Positions 46,531-59,059 are shown, counted from the stretch's first letter. The stretch: 64,000 nucleotides of DNA from Mixophyes australis (GCA_036250195.1 JAVHZZ010000010.1:79963257-80027256); one strand, 5' to 3'. The notes: generated from the letters alone by a model not told the origin. Numbers and translations: made by a program.

Positions 46531-47809
46531 GATTCAAATAAAAATGAATATTGAGATCAGCTGGTATTTTAATATGGTTGGAAATAAGCTCAAGTTCCGT
46601 GTTCGTTTTTTTCCCAGTGAAAGTAAGAGAAATGCCTAATTGGCCTCTGGAGTATTCAAACAAGCAGAAAATGCAAATATTGACATTTGATTTTATCTGG
46701 TTTTGTTTAAAAAAAATTAAATAAATTAAGATAATGTTTGGACAAAAATCGCTAAAGATGTTCCTTTGAATAGAGTTTTTTGTTAAATTGAATTTCCACC
46801 ATGGATAAAGCTTAAAATATTTCCATTACATTTAATTCCTAAAAAAATTTAATTTTTAGTTTATTCACCACTTATCATTTCCTTAAGGTTCAACTTTCAA
46901 TAATGAATTTAATAGAAAGCCTATGCTCAGTAAAGTCCTTTGTAAGATGTAGATCCTGCAGTTATTATTATCTTTTATTCATAAATGCTATGAATATAAA
47001 AACACATATAGGGGAGGGAAAACGATACAGTCTCGCTTCTATCATAGCCAACCACACCATTCAACACAGCACAAACACTTCTCAGTAGCCAATCAACAGC
47101 ACTGTTTCTCACACAAACAATAGCAGGATCACAAAGGGAAGGTAATGGCTAGGAAGCACTGTCCACTTTTACCAATAATAGCTGTCATGGTGATTTAAAA
47201 ACACAATCTGTCCCAGGTTGTGCCATCTCTCTTCCTGGTGCCCAGGGCTATCATCCAATTCGTCCCACTCTTTCTACAGTTCTGCTGAAATGGTTTATTT
47301 AAAGAAAGGGGTGGTTAGACCTCTTTCTGGGTTATGTGTTATGAATTAATATTTTATTCACTCACCTGAAAACCTAGGTGTACTTATTTGTGGAGGTAAT
47401 TCCCAAGAGAGTAGAAAAGAAGTGAACCTTGAAGTGCACTGGGAGTGCCATCTAGGAGTACCAGTGCAAAAGCAAGGCATTTTGCACTGTGAATTCAATG
47501 AGCTACATAATTGAATTCACTGATAGGTAACAGGCAGCCCTAGGGTCTCTAGTGGCTCACCAAGCCTTCACCTGCTCTCCTTACCTTGATGTCTTATTTG
47601 TTTGTCATAGCTTGTTACACTCGCTGATATGTTATTACAGATGTGTCTTCTTCTTTGATTAAATGTATTGTTTTAATGTATCACTGAGATTAAGGGTAAT
47701 ATGTGGCCCTTCTAAAGGAAATGGGGCTGTCCATGTCGCTTCTGAGGTGTATCAGGTTGCCTACCACTGCTTTAAGTATTTCAGTTATAGATACCTGACA
47801 GCAACCCAC

Positions 47810-47855
47810 CTTTGCATAGTTGACAACAGCCACCTGGGCCCATTTCAATCTTGCC
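47810..47855 (-). CDS. Mucin-like gene, 46-bp exon with CC box
   Basis: A very short exon coding GKIEMGPGGCCQLCK plus one base. The acceptor is TTTTAAACAG/GG and the donor AAAG/GTGGGT. It enters in phase 0 from the exon at 50,886-51,014 and leaves with one base, exactly what the exon at 44,419-44,527 needs (G+CT gives alanine). It corresponds to the GGCC..C end of a VWC-like repeat and is the shortened third version of the 33-codon exons at 61,207 and 55,043. Confidence 0.85.
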
Positions 47856-48021
47856 CTGTTTAAAAGAATAAAAGCAACATAATATTATGAGCAAATCTTT
47901 GACACAATAATAGAAATAAAACGCTCACCTACAAAAGATATTGCTGACTCTTCTCCTCCTTACAACTCTAATCTCATCTCCATTCACACAACTTCCCTAT
48001 GCTTGGCCAATAACCTCTGCT

Positions 48022-50238
48022 TTTAATCTTTATCATCTTAATTTATTTATATAGCACCACCGACTCTGCAGCAATGCACAATCAACAAAAAATACACTGA
48101 AAAAATTCAGATTAGGGATAGGAGAAACAATTGAATCAGTAAAAATCAATATAACAGATTAAAGAGAATGCAACTATATATAAAAACACAACTGGAACAA
48201 AGGAAACACTACAAAGAGGATGAGGAGATAGGAGGTAGAGAGAGCCAAACATGTGAGAGTTTACATTAAGAGGTTTAGGCTAGTAATTGGAGACGATAGA
48301 AGTCTAACGAAAGGGACAGGGAGAGTGTGAGGAGGGAATTGTCTTAGGATGGGGCCGAGTAGGCAAGTGTAAAGAGGTGAGTTTTGAGTGAGCATTTGAT
48401 AGATTCAAAGTTGGGGTTAGTCTGATTGGGTGTGACAGGGAGTTCAAAATTTGGAGAGCAGAGCAAATCAAGTCCTGATGATGGGAGTGTGGGGTGGTGA
48501 CAGGTAATGAGGAGAGGTGAAAGTCATTGACAGAACTTAGTAGGGTGAATAGGGGAGTATTTCTTGACAAGGTCAGATGTAGGAAGGGAAGACATTAAAG
48601 AGGGCTTTATAAATGAGGGTAAGCGACTTGAATTGTATTCTGAATGAAATAGGGAGTCAATTGAGGGTTTTGCAGGGAGACAGCAGAATGACAGTAATGG
48701 GTATAAAGGAGGTGAGGGAGATCAACTCTGTAAAAAGTGGCTGAGAGGTCAAGGAACAAGAGCAGGGAGAAGTGGCCCTTCAACTTATCCAAGGGTAGAC
48801 CATTAATAATCTTGGTGAGGACAGTCTCAGTGGAGTGGAGAGGGCAGGGGCCTAAATTGTATGGGATCAAAGAGGAAATAAACAGTGAGAAAGTGTGTTA
48901 AACGGTTGTAGACTAGCTGTTTTAAAAGATTGGAAGTGAATGGGAGAAGAAGTTTGGGGTGGTAATGGGGAGAGAGTCACAGTGTCAAGAGATGGTTTGA
49001 CACTGTGACTTGACAATGGGAGTCATGAGTGCGTGTTTGAAGGCAGACGGAAGATGCTTGTAGAGTGAGATAGGCTGAAAAGGTGAGATAATTGACTGCA
49101 AGTATTAAATGAAAGAGAATGGAGGAGGTGGGATAGAGCAGTGTCGAGAGAAAAGGTTGAAGAGGAAGTGGAGAGAAGAACTGAGAGTACCTTAGAGTCT
49201 GTGACAGGAGGGATGGTGGACAGGATGGCAGGGGTCTTTTAAAATGAGGTGCGTTGACGGAAGGAGGAGCTGTAAAGAGAAGATATCATGGCAGACGGAG
49301 TCGATTTTACCCTTGAGTAAGAAGCAGTCATCGGCGTTGAGGTTGGGCAGAAAGGGTGGAGTCAGGGCAGAGAATGGAGTTCATGGTGGAGAAGGGGCTA
49401 CAGGGTTTTATGGACTGAGAGAAGAAAAGGGCTTTGAAGTAGGACTGTTTGGCAAGAGAGAGGGTAGCGTAATAGCATGATATGATGAATTTAAAATGAC
49501 TAAATTCTGTGTCAGAGCAGGACATTCTCCAGAGATGCTCAATGGAACAGGAGCATCTCTGAAGGTAGCGAGTGAGCTTGGACTGCTAAGGTAGGAGCTT
49601 AGAATGACAGAGTTGAGGTGGCAGGGGCAGGTTTATCGAGGGCTGTGGAGATAGTAGAGTTGTAAAAGGAGGCTGCAGCATTAGGGTGAGAAAAAAAGGG
49701 GATGAAAGAAAGGAGTGGTACAACGGCGGCAGAGAAGTTGGAGAGGTCAAAGTCACACAGGTTACGTATAGTGTCCGCAGGGTTTTGGATGCAGGATGGG
49801 GAGAAGGAGATATGGAGAGGTGGAAGGAGAGGAGGTTGTGGTCTAAAAACAGGGATGATGAATTAGAGAAGTCGTAGATGTCACAGAGGTGAGAGAAAAC
49901 AAGGTCAAGGGAATGCCCATCACATTGTGTGGGAGAAGAGGTCCGCTGAGTGAGACCATGGACAGAGGTGATGGTGAGAAGTTTGGATGTACAATTACAA
50001 TTTGAGGTATCAATCGGGATGTTTAAGTCCCCAAGAATGGGGATGAGTAATTGGAGAGAAGGAAATGGGAGAGCCAGACAGCAAAATTGTCAAAAAAGTT
50101 AGACTTGGGGCGAGGGGGACTGTAGATGGCTGCAACATTGAGGAGGAAAGGGGAGAAAAGATTTATAGTGAAAAAAAGAGAAGGAAAGGGAATGGAAGAG
50201 ACAGGAGAAACAATGCTGCAGATGTAGTTAGGAGACAA
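48022..50238 (-). mobile_element. L2/CR1-like LINE, endonuclease-RT-3' end
   Basis: On the minus strand: the endonuclease C-terminal part with GDLNIPID (about 50,020) and GHSLDLVFSHL (49,915-49,880); a gap with stops; an RT segment with STETVLTKIINGL and GHFSLLLFLDLSATF (48,850-48,760, 87 open codons); and the C-terminus KCSLKTHLFTLAYSAPS (about 48,400-48,350). The 3' UTR has GTGCTATATAAATAAATT and ends in AAGATGATAAAG near 48,022, like the LINE at 21.9 kb. Stops and a deleted RT core make it inactive. It lies in the intron between the exons at 50,886 and 47,855, in the same direction as the gene. Confidence 0.85.
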
Positions 50239-50249
50239 AAGGGTACCTA

Positions 50250-50660
50250 TGCCACCACCTTGGTGGCCATCAGAGCATGTTTTTTCTCCTTTCTATCTGT
50301 CTGAGTACAACTTCTTATTCCTACCTACAAAAATTTTGTCCACAAAGATTCCAATCTCACAAATGCACTCCCTCACTCTGTTAGACTCTCCCCCAAAACT
50401 CACCTGTTCTCCAAAGTCTACCAGACAATTGCCTAACCCTTCCATACTGCCCACTCATTCTTCAGCTTTACGTGACATCCCCTTGTTCTTCCACTCTAAC
50501 CCCTCCCATTTAGATTGCAAGATCTCAGAAGCAGGACCCTCAATCCTCTCGTTTACTCCCTCCCCCTTCACTTACTTTCTACCCCAGTTATATCACCTTC
50601 AGTTATCTTTAATTGCCCAGAATTTGCCCTTTTTAATATGACTTAATTTGTTATTCTTCT
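50250..50660 (+). mobile_element. L2-like LINE 3' fragment, opposite orientation
   Basis: A plus-strand open piece (50,249-50,641) with LLDSPPKLTCSP and the following TTAGATTGCAAGATCTCAGAAGCAGG (50,511) resemble the C-terminal/3' region of L2-like LINEs (TTAGATTGTAAGCTC-type word). It abuts the minus-strand LINE at 48,022-50,238. A pyrimidine-rich plus-strand patch at 47,945-48,020 on the other side may belong to the same split copy. Confidence 0.5.
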
Positions 50661-50885
50661 TGCATCACTATTTGTTACCCATGTTTTTCAGTTCAAATTA
50701 TGCTATAAAATATTATGAGCTTTTAGTTGCTTATGTGACCAATGTCTACCTTGTTTGTACTACTGTAGCATGAGCTTGAAGCTTGTACACCCTATTTTTA
50801 AGCAGTATACCTTATGTGTAGAGTTCCTGTTAGAGACAAACAGTGTTTATAAAATATATACATTATTTTGTGACTGATGACTTAC

Positions 50886-51014
50886 AGATTCACAGTCCTC
50901 TGGATTTATAATTTCACAAACTTTATGCAATGCAGAAATGTACAGCTGTCCGTATAATAGTGCACAACCATAAGATACACATGTGTCATTTTCTGGAGTC
51001 CACAAATCTCCTAC
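50886..51014 (-). CDS. Mucin-like gene, VWC-like 43-codon exon (second)
   Basis: Exactly 43 codons, phase 0 at both ends. It encodes VGDLWTPENDTCVSYGC ... VCEIINPEDCES. Cysteines are at codons 12, 17, 33 and 41, the same as in the exon at 57,635-57,763. The GDLW..ENDTC..Y.C pattern is the first half of a mucin VWC-like repeat. The acceptor is TTTTTCTAAAG/GT and the donor TCT/GTAAGT. The open frame and strict cysteine match argue that it is expressed. Confidence 0.9.
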
Positions 51015-51169
51015 CTTTAGAAAAACAAAATAGTATTAATGAGTTACTATCCTCATGTAAAAGTAGACCCAATGCTCTTTCACCCCCAGATTTTATCATT
51101 ACTACCTTAAACTGCCAGCACTATGGCTGAATAAGCTTTTTATGGCGACACTTTTTTAATATATTCATT

Positions 51170-52185
51170 TATTGGCCTTATGGGCCATTTTGTATGATGC
51201 ACTGTACGTGAAAAAAATATTTTTTACAATCCCCTTAATTTTACTAGAATAAGAGATAAACTGACCCACAAAAAGGACTTTCTCTTTTTCATCCCATGGA
51301 CTTTTTTCTAGTTTTTTACTAGCCATAGCTTGTGTATCCATTAGGTTTTGTCGGTTAATCCTTTTTGCTTCAGAAAGTGCTTTTTTCAAAATGTATTGGA
51401 AATAGCCCTAATTCTGGAATGAATCTAGAAGAATCTTAGCTTGTTCTTAAAAGGTTTATTCTGAGCTACAATAACTTTGTAGCCTCAGTAGCTGGCCTTT
51501 TGGGATATTTTTCTTTCATATTCCCAAATGACAGCTCTTAAGTTTAAAAAAGGTTGCTATCTACTTCCTTCTGGTAAGTTTTCTTTATACTGGTACATGC
51601 CTTAATCGATAGGATAATATTTAGGAAGTTTATATGACTCTTATTATATTTACTAGTTAATTTTAAACCAAAAGTATTAGTGTTCAATTAATCAACAAAA
51701 AGAATCATCATTCCCGTCCCAAAGAAAAAATAAATCATCAATATACCTCCCATAGAGCACTAGGTTCGCCCCAAAGGCTCCATCCCAAATGTACTGCTGT
51801 TCACAACAAAAAATATATAGGTTTGCGAAGTTTGGGGCGAACCTAGTGCCCATGGCTGTCTCGTCAGTTTGTAAATAATATTGGTGATCAAAAATAAAAT
51901 AGTTATGTGTCAAAATAAAATCAATTGAATCTAAAATAAGCCCAAGTTGTGTCAAACTCAAATTATCTTCTTTTGTCCAAAAATTGTTTTATCGCCTTTA
52001 TACCTGCCTTGTAGGGATTGTTGGTATATAAAAACTCCATATTGCATGCTAGAAATAAAAAAAATTCTCTCCATTAAATCAGCAAAATCAGATTAAACAA
52101 ATTTTTGGTATCTTTGATACATGATTCGGTTGACACGACATGAGTTTGTAAAGGAAAATCTATTAAAAATTAAAGATTTGAGGAC
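51170..52185 (-). mobile_element. Penelope-like element, minus copy of a head-to-head pair
   Basis: On the minus strand: RT with TAMGTRFAPNFANLY (motif B) and RYIDDLFFLWDG (intact YIDD) at 51,961-51,692; then thumb and linker with CHLGI and KKNIPKGQ words in broken frames; then SEAKRINRQNL...SPWDEKEK (51,389-51,165). It lacks the RT front (5' truncated at about 52,185) and the GIY-YIG end. Stops are present, so only the active-site segment is intact. Confidence 0.85.
51230..51680. repeat. Left arm of the second PLE inverted repeat
   Basis: Pairs in reverse with about 52,190-52,640. For example, GAATGAATCTAGAAGAATCTTA at 51,417 and its exact inverse end at 52,448. Arms are clearly diverged, unlike the palindrome at 33.5-35.7 kb. 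They encode the same RT thumb/linker region in opposite directions. Confidence 0.8.
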
Positions 52186-53427
52186 AGTTTTAAATTTTCG
52201 GTTTAAAATTCACTAGTAATTATAGTAAGCCATATAAACTTCCTGGATATTGCCCTATCGATGGAGGGAGGTAATATTATAATGAAAACTTATCAGAAGG
52301 AAGTAGATAGCAACCATTTTTGAATTTTAAGAGCTGTCATTTGGGGATATGGAGGAAAAATATTCCAGAAGGCCAACTTCTGAGGCTACAAATTCTAGCT
52401 CAGATCAAACTCTTTATAGTACAAGTTAAGATTCTTCTAGATTCATTCAAAGATCAGAACTAACCATAATACATTTTGGATAAATTACTTTCTGATACAA
52501 AAAGTATTAACAGATAAAACCTATTGGATACACAAGCTAGGGCTAGTAAATTAAACTAGAAAGAAGTCCGTGGGATGAAAAAGAGAAAGTCCTTTTAGTG
52601 AGTCACTTTAACTCTTATTCTAGTCAAATTAAATTTCTCCATTTTGCAATATGATAAGACTTTGATATCTACAGCACAAAATAACCCTAGAATTATATTC
52701 AGACAAGGTTTAACTTTAAAATATAAATTAGTATCGAGCCATTTTAATTGAGAAGAGGGGAGTTTAAAAGCAAAAGAAAAAGAGCGTGAAAAAGTTAGTT
52801 TGAATGTAGGTTTCCTTTAAAAACAACAGGCTTTTTCAAAGGCTTTTCAAAAAATCTTGCATTAGTTGTACATATACATATACTAAAAAAAAAATATTGT
52901 CAGTCTTCTGTGACTAATGAGACATATGAGAATAAAAATTTAATAAATTGTCAATCCAAATATGTTATATATCTGAGAGAATGCGATTGTGGAACCTTAT
53001 ATGTAGGTATGGAATGCTGAACACTAGATTTTTAGAACACAGGAAAAACAACTTAAAACATATTGGAACACAAAGTCTACCCAGACATTTTATTCAGAAA
53101 CATAACGGTTCTCTAGAAGGGCTTCAAGTCACTGCCATAGAACATATAGAAACTACAGAAAGAGGGGGGAGGTAGATTTGCCTCCCTTTATAGAAGGGAG
53201 GCTTTTTGGATCTTTGCGATGGATTCCATATACCCCAAAGGACTAAATGATTATTTTGATTTAAATATGTTTTAAAAAAAGCAGTTTATCCCATTTCCCC
53301 CTTTTTTCAAAATCTATTTTTACTCAAGGTTATTTCTTTTGAAAAATCCTGTATATGGATTAGCTTAGATTAAGATGAGAATTTGAGAGATTTTTAGATT
53401 TGTTAATGATTTGATGATTAACTAAAG

Positions 53428-53500
53428 AATCAGTTGGCTCTATTGGATGAGAAACGGCTGTCCATACAGAAAGCCATAAGTTTGAGCCCCAAACAGTATG
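53428..53500 (+). tRNA. Possible tRNA-derived relic (A and B boxes only)
   Basis: TGGCTCTATTGG (53,435) resembles an A box and AGTTTGAGCCC (53,479) a B box, at the spacing of a tRNA gene. The acceptor, anticodon and T stems do not pair well, so this is at most a tRNA pseudogene or SINE scrap. Confidence 0.2.
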
Positions 53501-54002
53501 GAACGTAATTGTTGTAATTTTATATTTTGATTAAACATATAAAATGTATTAAAATGATTTTTATGTGATTGGAATATGTGTTATGAGCCAGATTCATTTT
53601 GTGGGTCCTCCTATTAAGGATAGTGATAATTTTTGTATTAGATGATAGACGGACAATTAGATAACCACTAATGTGGTTAAATTATAGGGTTAATTATAAA
53701 TGGACCCTGTTTGTAGAAAAGGGAAAAACTACTTTTCAATATTGGTAAATATTATGCAGTCACCAATTGATTATGGATTTTAATTTAATTATCTATAGCT
53801 CTGCCTTGCTTTTATTATTATTATTATTATTATTTTTAGAATTTATAATGTAGATAAACCACATGATACCAATTTAGTAATACTTGATGTTAATTAGATT
53901 GCTCTAGGTGTTTGGACAAATATGTTCTGAGATGTCTAATTATTATGTCGGATTGCGATTGGTTAGACTGATTTTAAAAAGAAGGCTTTCACTCCAGTAT
54001 GT

Positions 54003-54050
54003 TATCTCTGAGGAAACCACTTAATAAAAGTGGAGATATAAGCCAAATTG
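54003..54050 (+). ncRNA. Hammerhead-ribozyme-like motif with perfect stem II
   Basis: CTGAGGA (54,008-54,014), stem II CCACTT/AAGTGG (54,017-54,022 with 54,028-54,033, loop AATAA), then AGATAT where GAAAC is expected. Stem II is a perfect 6-bp hairpin, but the second core box has decayed. Confidence 0.45.
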
Positions 54051-55042
54051 TACTCCTGACAATTACCATCAAAGGACCTTAACTTAATTTATCTCGCTGG
54101 ACTAATTATGTTAAATGCTTCAATCGCTATCGGGCCTTGCTATTATTGAAACAAGACTCTTCTGTGCTGAGCCCGAAGGATGGTAAGATCACTGTGAAAA
54201 CAGATACTTTAACTGTAGAACATAGACTAGATATGCGGCTCTAGTGGGCAGGATATGAGACCACCAGCAGAACTACACAAGTCAGATGGTCTGATTGTGA
54301 ACCTTACTTCTTAAGCGGTACACATTGAGTTAATATTAATATTAATGACTGATTTTTGAAGTTTGGAATGGTCCTTCAATTTTATATATTGTTTGAAAAA
54401 TCCAGATAAATTATCAGAGATATCAATTATTGGAATATCTTCCCTATATGTGCCCTATAGGTGATTTTTTTTCTTGAATATAACAACTAAATTGTACTGG
54501 TCCTGTTTATTGGCATATGGAGTGATGTTCATTTTAATTATTTATTTTTCTGTTTGTGTGTATTTTTATCAATATTAAATGTAAGTGCAATAAATGTTAT
54601 TTATACATGTTAATATAGCTTTATGATGGTATTTTACTTTAGAGGTGATCTATTTGAACTTCTTTTTTCATTATTTTTATCACTTGAGTTCATTACATGA
54701 ACTGCTTAATTTCCAAAACATTAATTTCCAAAGGCAAACAATTTCCAAAGGCAAACAACCCAATAAAATGTGCAACAACAGCTTTCTATAACTGTTTTAT
54801 TACATTCGGCATAAAGTGGGATCAAAGGTTACCTTGTTTAATAAAATTGTGGACTTTATTTCTGAGTACCAGGCTGATATAAAATGACCATAATGCCAAC
54901 TGAAAATCATGCACAAGGTGCTATGGGGATGTTTGTGGTTATTGGGAAAGCCTCAGGCCCACCATTGAAATACAGTCAGTCAGCCTGCTTAGCAGTGTAA
55001 CAGTTTCTTATAATATTTTTTTTCATTTGATTGATTACATAC

Positions 55043-55141
55043 CATTATAGTTCTATTTTGTCCATCAGGTTCTCTAAATAAGCATGATTTATGGACACAT
55101 TGACCACAACATTGACCAGGGTTAATATTATACTCCTCCCC
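55043..55141 (-). CDS. Mucin-like gene, VWC-like 33-codon exon (second)
   Basis: Exactly 33 codons, phase 0 at both ends. It encodes GEEYNINPGQCCGQCVHKSC ... with cysteines at codons 11, 12, 15 and 20, identical to the exon at 61,207-61,305. The CCGxC box is the hallmark of the second half of VWC-like repeats in gel-forming mucins. It has two potential N-linked sites nearby (N-R-T here and N-Q-T in the preceding exon). The acceptor is TTTTCAG/GG and the donor ATG/GTATGT. It joins without a gap between the exons at 57,635 and 50,886. Confidence 0.9.
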
Positions 55142-55539
55142 CTGAAAATAAGACAAATACAGTTTAAAGGCTGCATGTTTACGGAGTAGGATTATATAAA
55201 ATTGGATACATTTGTGATACTGGAGTAAAACAATGAAGTATTTAAGGTTCCCATAATTCTGTCTAGAGGTTTTCTACACTTTCTCTAAAAAAAATCACTG
55301 AATTGGAAAGCAAGGACATCCCTATACCATTATTCATTTATTTTTAAACATTTATGTTTTTATTGAAAATATGAACTTTAGCTTGTGCATTAGACAATCC
55401 CATCAACCATTTTTTTAAATTATTATTTGTTTTGTAATAATTTATTTTCTAATTAGGTTAAACACTAGGTCCACCAGCTTCCAGTACATGGACAGATTTG
55501 AGACACAAAATAAACCATGACTGGTGGTCAGACATTTTT

Positions 55540-56350
55540 GGGCTTATGTAAAGTTGGACGTATGTTTATTTTATTGCCTAAAATAGGCAATTTTGTACTG
55601 TTCATGTGCACCATAAATGGGTTTGTATACGTCCTTAAGCAGATTCTGTGACATCTTTCACTTATGACTCCTTATACTTGGAGAAGCAGAACAGGGGAGG
55701 GAAGGGATGTGCAAGCCTATGCCAAGTACAGTGAGGGCATGTTTATGTAATTTCAACTGAAGTAGAGCTGAACATAGACACATATTCAGCTGTTAGGAGG
55801 TGAATTTTTTGTGAGTGCTAGAGGGCTATTGGAATGAGACGCAAAAGACGACGATGATGATGGTCAGCAGTACTAACTAGCCTCTTCTTATTGACTGATT
55901 GCGTATTGACCCCTCTTGCTAATAGTCTACTTGCAGTATTTAATTGATATATCCATTTGGATTGCGGCAGGAAAGAAAATTGCCATTTGATTTTTTAAAG
56001 TGTAAAGAAACATTTCTTGTATTTATCTTAATTTAATTTGCATTTGTATTTAATTATATTTTATTTGCGACTTTCACATATATTAATAAGTGTCAAGATA
56101 CTATTATCTTTTGAGTTTATATGACACTTCATTGCATTATTATATTTTGTATATTGTGAACAAAGAGGGTAGTGTGACTTTAGCATTTACTACTACCACT
56201 GTCAAGCCACATATGTACACTCTCCCTACATTTTCTCTATGCTAGCATATATACACTTGTTACTTCAGACATAAACCTGGAATAAATGGTAGTGATGTAC
56301 AGCTAGATCCATCTGAGATGTGTTCGACTGAGCATATACACGTAAATACA
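55540..56350. repeat. Unclassified dispersed repeat, copy 2
   Basis: Shares AGAACAGGGGAGGGAAGGG-like sequence (55,690) and general wording with 45,890-46,530, but is strongly diverged. Confidence 0.25.
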
Positions 56351-57634
56351 CTTTTTCATCCATGCGTATTTTCCCTATTTATATTTGTGTTTCAAAAGCA
56401 TCCAACTCTACATGAGTCCCTTGGTCTCCAATTAGTATGCCATCTTTTAGTCCATAAAAACAAGCAGGAGTAAAGAACTCAAGAGTCCTAGCAGAGCACC
56501 AAATTGTTTCTGTATTTTGCAAAGCTTATGCTGTTTTAATTACAACTAGCCCTCCGCAATCTAGAGTTGATGATTGTTCAACTAGATGTGTGTATTTTAT
56601 TGAATAAGCAATAATAACACATTATAAGCAGACTTAAAATTTATTCTGGTCACACCCACCATGGTAGAACATTATGGATCTTAGTTTATATGTATAATGA
56701 GTAGTCAATTACTTTGTCCCCAAATAATTAATTGTATTACTGGTGCACATTTACAGTCTATCATTCTGGCAACCCAGCACTGTTCATTATATGCCTGGTT
56801 TACCTAAACTGCAGAGAATCTTGTTGAAGTAATAATTAACAAAAAAAACCCTATATTACCAATTAGTTCAATAGAATAAACCAATGAACTTGAATTTTGT
56901 TTCTGTGCTTTTAAGAGAATGGAAAAACACATATTACATAACAAGATGTTTTTAGTAAATTTCCATTATTTCACAATCGCCGAATAAGGCCAAAGAAATA
57001 TTGGCTCCAAATAAGGTCAAGATGATCCTTCCAAAAGGCCCTCCAAGAACATGTCACTTTAATGATAGAGACTTAGAGTGCCAGCAGTGATGTAAGCTGG
57101 GAAGGTGTGCTTTAAAATAATGAGTAACATTGTCTATAAAAGAATGACTTAATAAAATATAGATTGTCAATTGGCATTTGAAACCCTGGGCATATGTCTG
57201 CTTCGTCCAGTATGGCTGTATCTATGCATAATATCTTTTTAATAAACTATAGAAATATTATATTTGGGAAACCTATTCATCTAATTTATTATTTGAAGAG
57301 AAGAAAAGAAAAAAATCTTATACAATCTATTTATATTTATATTCTTTGGCAAGCACACACATACTTCTTACATGGAATTCTAAACAATTCATTATTTATA
57401 AGGATATAGTTATACACTAGTTTTTGTGATTTAGAAATGTATATATTTTACAAGATTAAAATTTAAATGATTGATTTTACATTAGTAAATCTACTGTAAT
57501 GACACATGGATACTAGTGCTTTTGAGTCTCTTCTTTACATTGGATTACTAACAAAAAATAAATTAAATAAGAAATTAATTTATTCTCAATCATCCTTTTA
57601 CTGAAGCTTATTACAGTATTTAACATCAACTTAC

Positions 57635-57763
57635 ATCTTGACAGTAATCAGCACTTGGGTATTCGCATGTCTCCTTACTGACTATAGTTGACAATAGTCC
57701 ATTTATCTTTTTACAGCTATAGGATATGCAAATGTCTTCGGTTTCAATCATGGTTTGGTTGAC
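57635..57763 (-). CDS. Mucin-like gene, VWC-like 43-codon exon (first)
   Basis: Exactly 43 codons, phase 0 at both ends. It encodes VNQTMIETEDICISYSC ... KETCEYPSADYCQD, with cysteines at codons 12, 17, 33 and 41. It follows the exon at 61,207 and precedes 55,043, so the spliced order is CCG.C box, then C....C...C...C, then CCG.C box, as in mucin D4/VWC-type C-terminal regions. The acceptor is TTTTTGTAAG/GT and the donor GAT/GTAAGT. Confidence 0.9.
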
Positions 57764-59059
57764 CTTACAAAAATCAAAAGAAATAAAGGCATAATACAGA
57801 GTAATAAAACCGATTTGTACAATGCATTATAACCATGGTACCTGAAGTATCCATACAATATATGTTTTTTTTTCCTGCTGATTTTCACAGTAAGATCTCA
57901 TCCATAAAGTCTATTACTTTTTTAGCAAGTCACAGGGAAATATTTGTATTGTATATGTGTGAACTCGGCTGCACAGATATATATTCAGTACACCAGTAGC
58001 ATGTGTTCTCTTACTAGTGAGTGGTAATAACTGCTATTAAGCTTGACACTGCCTTGTGTCTAGTATTAATAGGCAACCCATGAGTTATAGGCATTATTTC
58101 TTTATATAAAGATGGGGATATTTAACATAAGATAGTAAGTTATGTTACATAGACATTTATTATATTTTTCAGTTTACATATCTGGCAACTGGAGAATGTT
58201 TTGCTTCTATACATTTCTACTTTATTCATGGTAGTATGACAATTTTGAGATTGTACACAACACTGGCCTAGTCATCTGTCGGTACCCGAAAGGCAAAATG
58301 AAGCAAAGACCTATGGATAATATGTGAATGAGCTACCAGTGAGGATTTTTTTGAAAAATAAACAAAAACAAATGGAAAGCACATTTGAATATAGTTGACC
58401 CAAGTGGTTTGAAGTTTTTGTAACTACAAGAAATTATTTGCACTGCAATATTTTTATCATCATTAAACAAATAGCCTATGGTATAGTATGCAATTCTAAA
58501 ATATGTTAAACCTCACCAACGGGTCACAAAAGAATTGAGGCAAAGTTAAACAAACCAAAACCAAGGTCATTTGTAGACAGAAAAGAACAATTTCCTCATA
58601 TGTTTGTTGGTGTTAAGGCTTTCTGTTTAACACCAAGTATGTTGAAGGGTAATTGATTTGCCTGGGAAAGGTATTCAATAAATAAGGCATGCACACTGCT
58701 CATTTTAATTTATATAAAGAATCTTTCATAAAGACATATACATTTACCCAGAGAGCTCATTTTTGGAGAATTCCCTTTGCCATGAAATTTTATAGAATGA
58801 CCAACAGTTATAAATCAAGCACATGCACTTAAATAAGGCAAATTAACCAAACATTTTGTTTGCCCAACTTGTGAATTACCTTGTTAATATAATAAAATGT
58901 AACCTTCAAATAGCATATTAGTCAAAAGATCATTGTAAATTATTTTAAATTAAACATTTTTAAAAGGCTAAAAAATAACAATCAGGAATTAACAACCAAA
59001 ACAACAAGAGATTTTATTTACAAATTATGAAGCTTAAATGTCTGGAAAGAGGGGCTTTG

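Larger units (their letters stand above)
52190..54600 (+). mobile_element. Penelope-like element, plus copy of a head-to-head pair
   Basis: Plus strand: thumb/linker (52,190-52,640), then the GIY-YIG lead YVIYLRECDCGTLYVGM (near 52,962-53,012), a frame change, FLEHRKNNLKHIG...QSLPRHFIQKHN (53,028-53,110), a C-terminal end near 53,260, a 3' UTR and a hammerhead-like motif at 54,008. It is truncated at the 5' side at the same place where the minus copy begins. The right edge is approximate. Confidence 0.8.

Noticed and set aside
47340..47480. Possible extra mucin exon with donor CAG/GTGAGT on the minus strand near 47,355
   Set aside because: No cysteine pattern and stops in the relevant frames; the exon at 47,810-47,855 already satisfies the phase.
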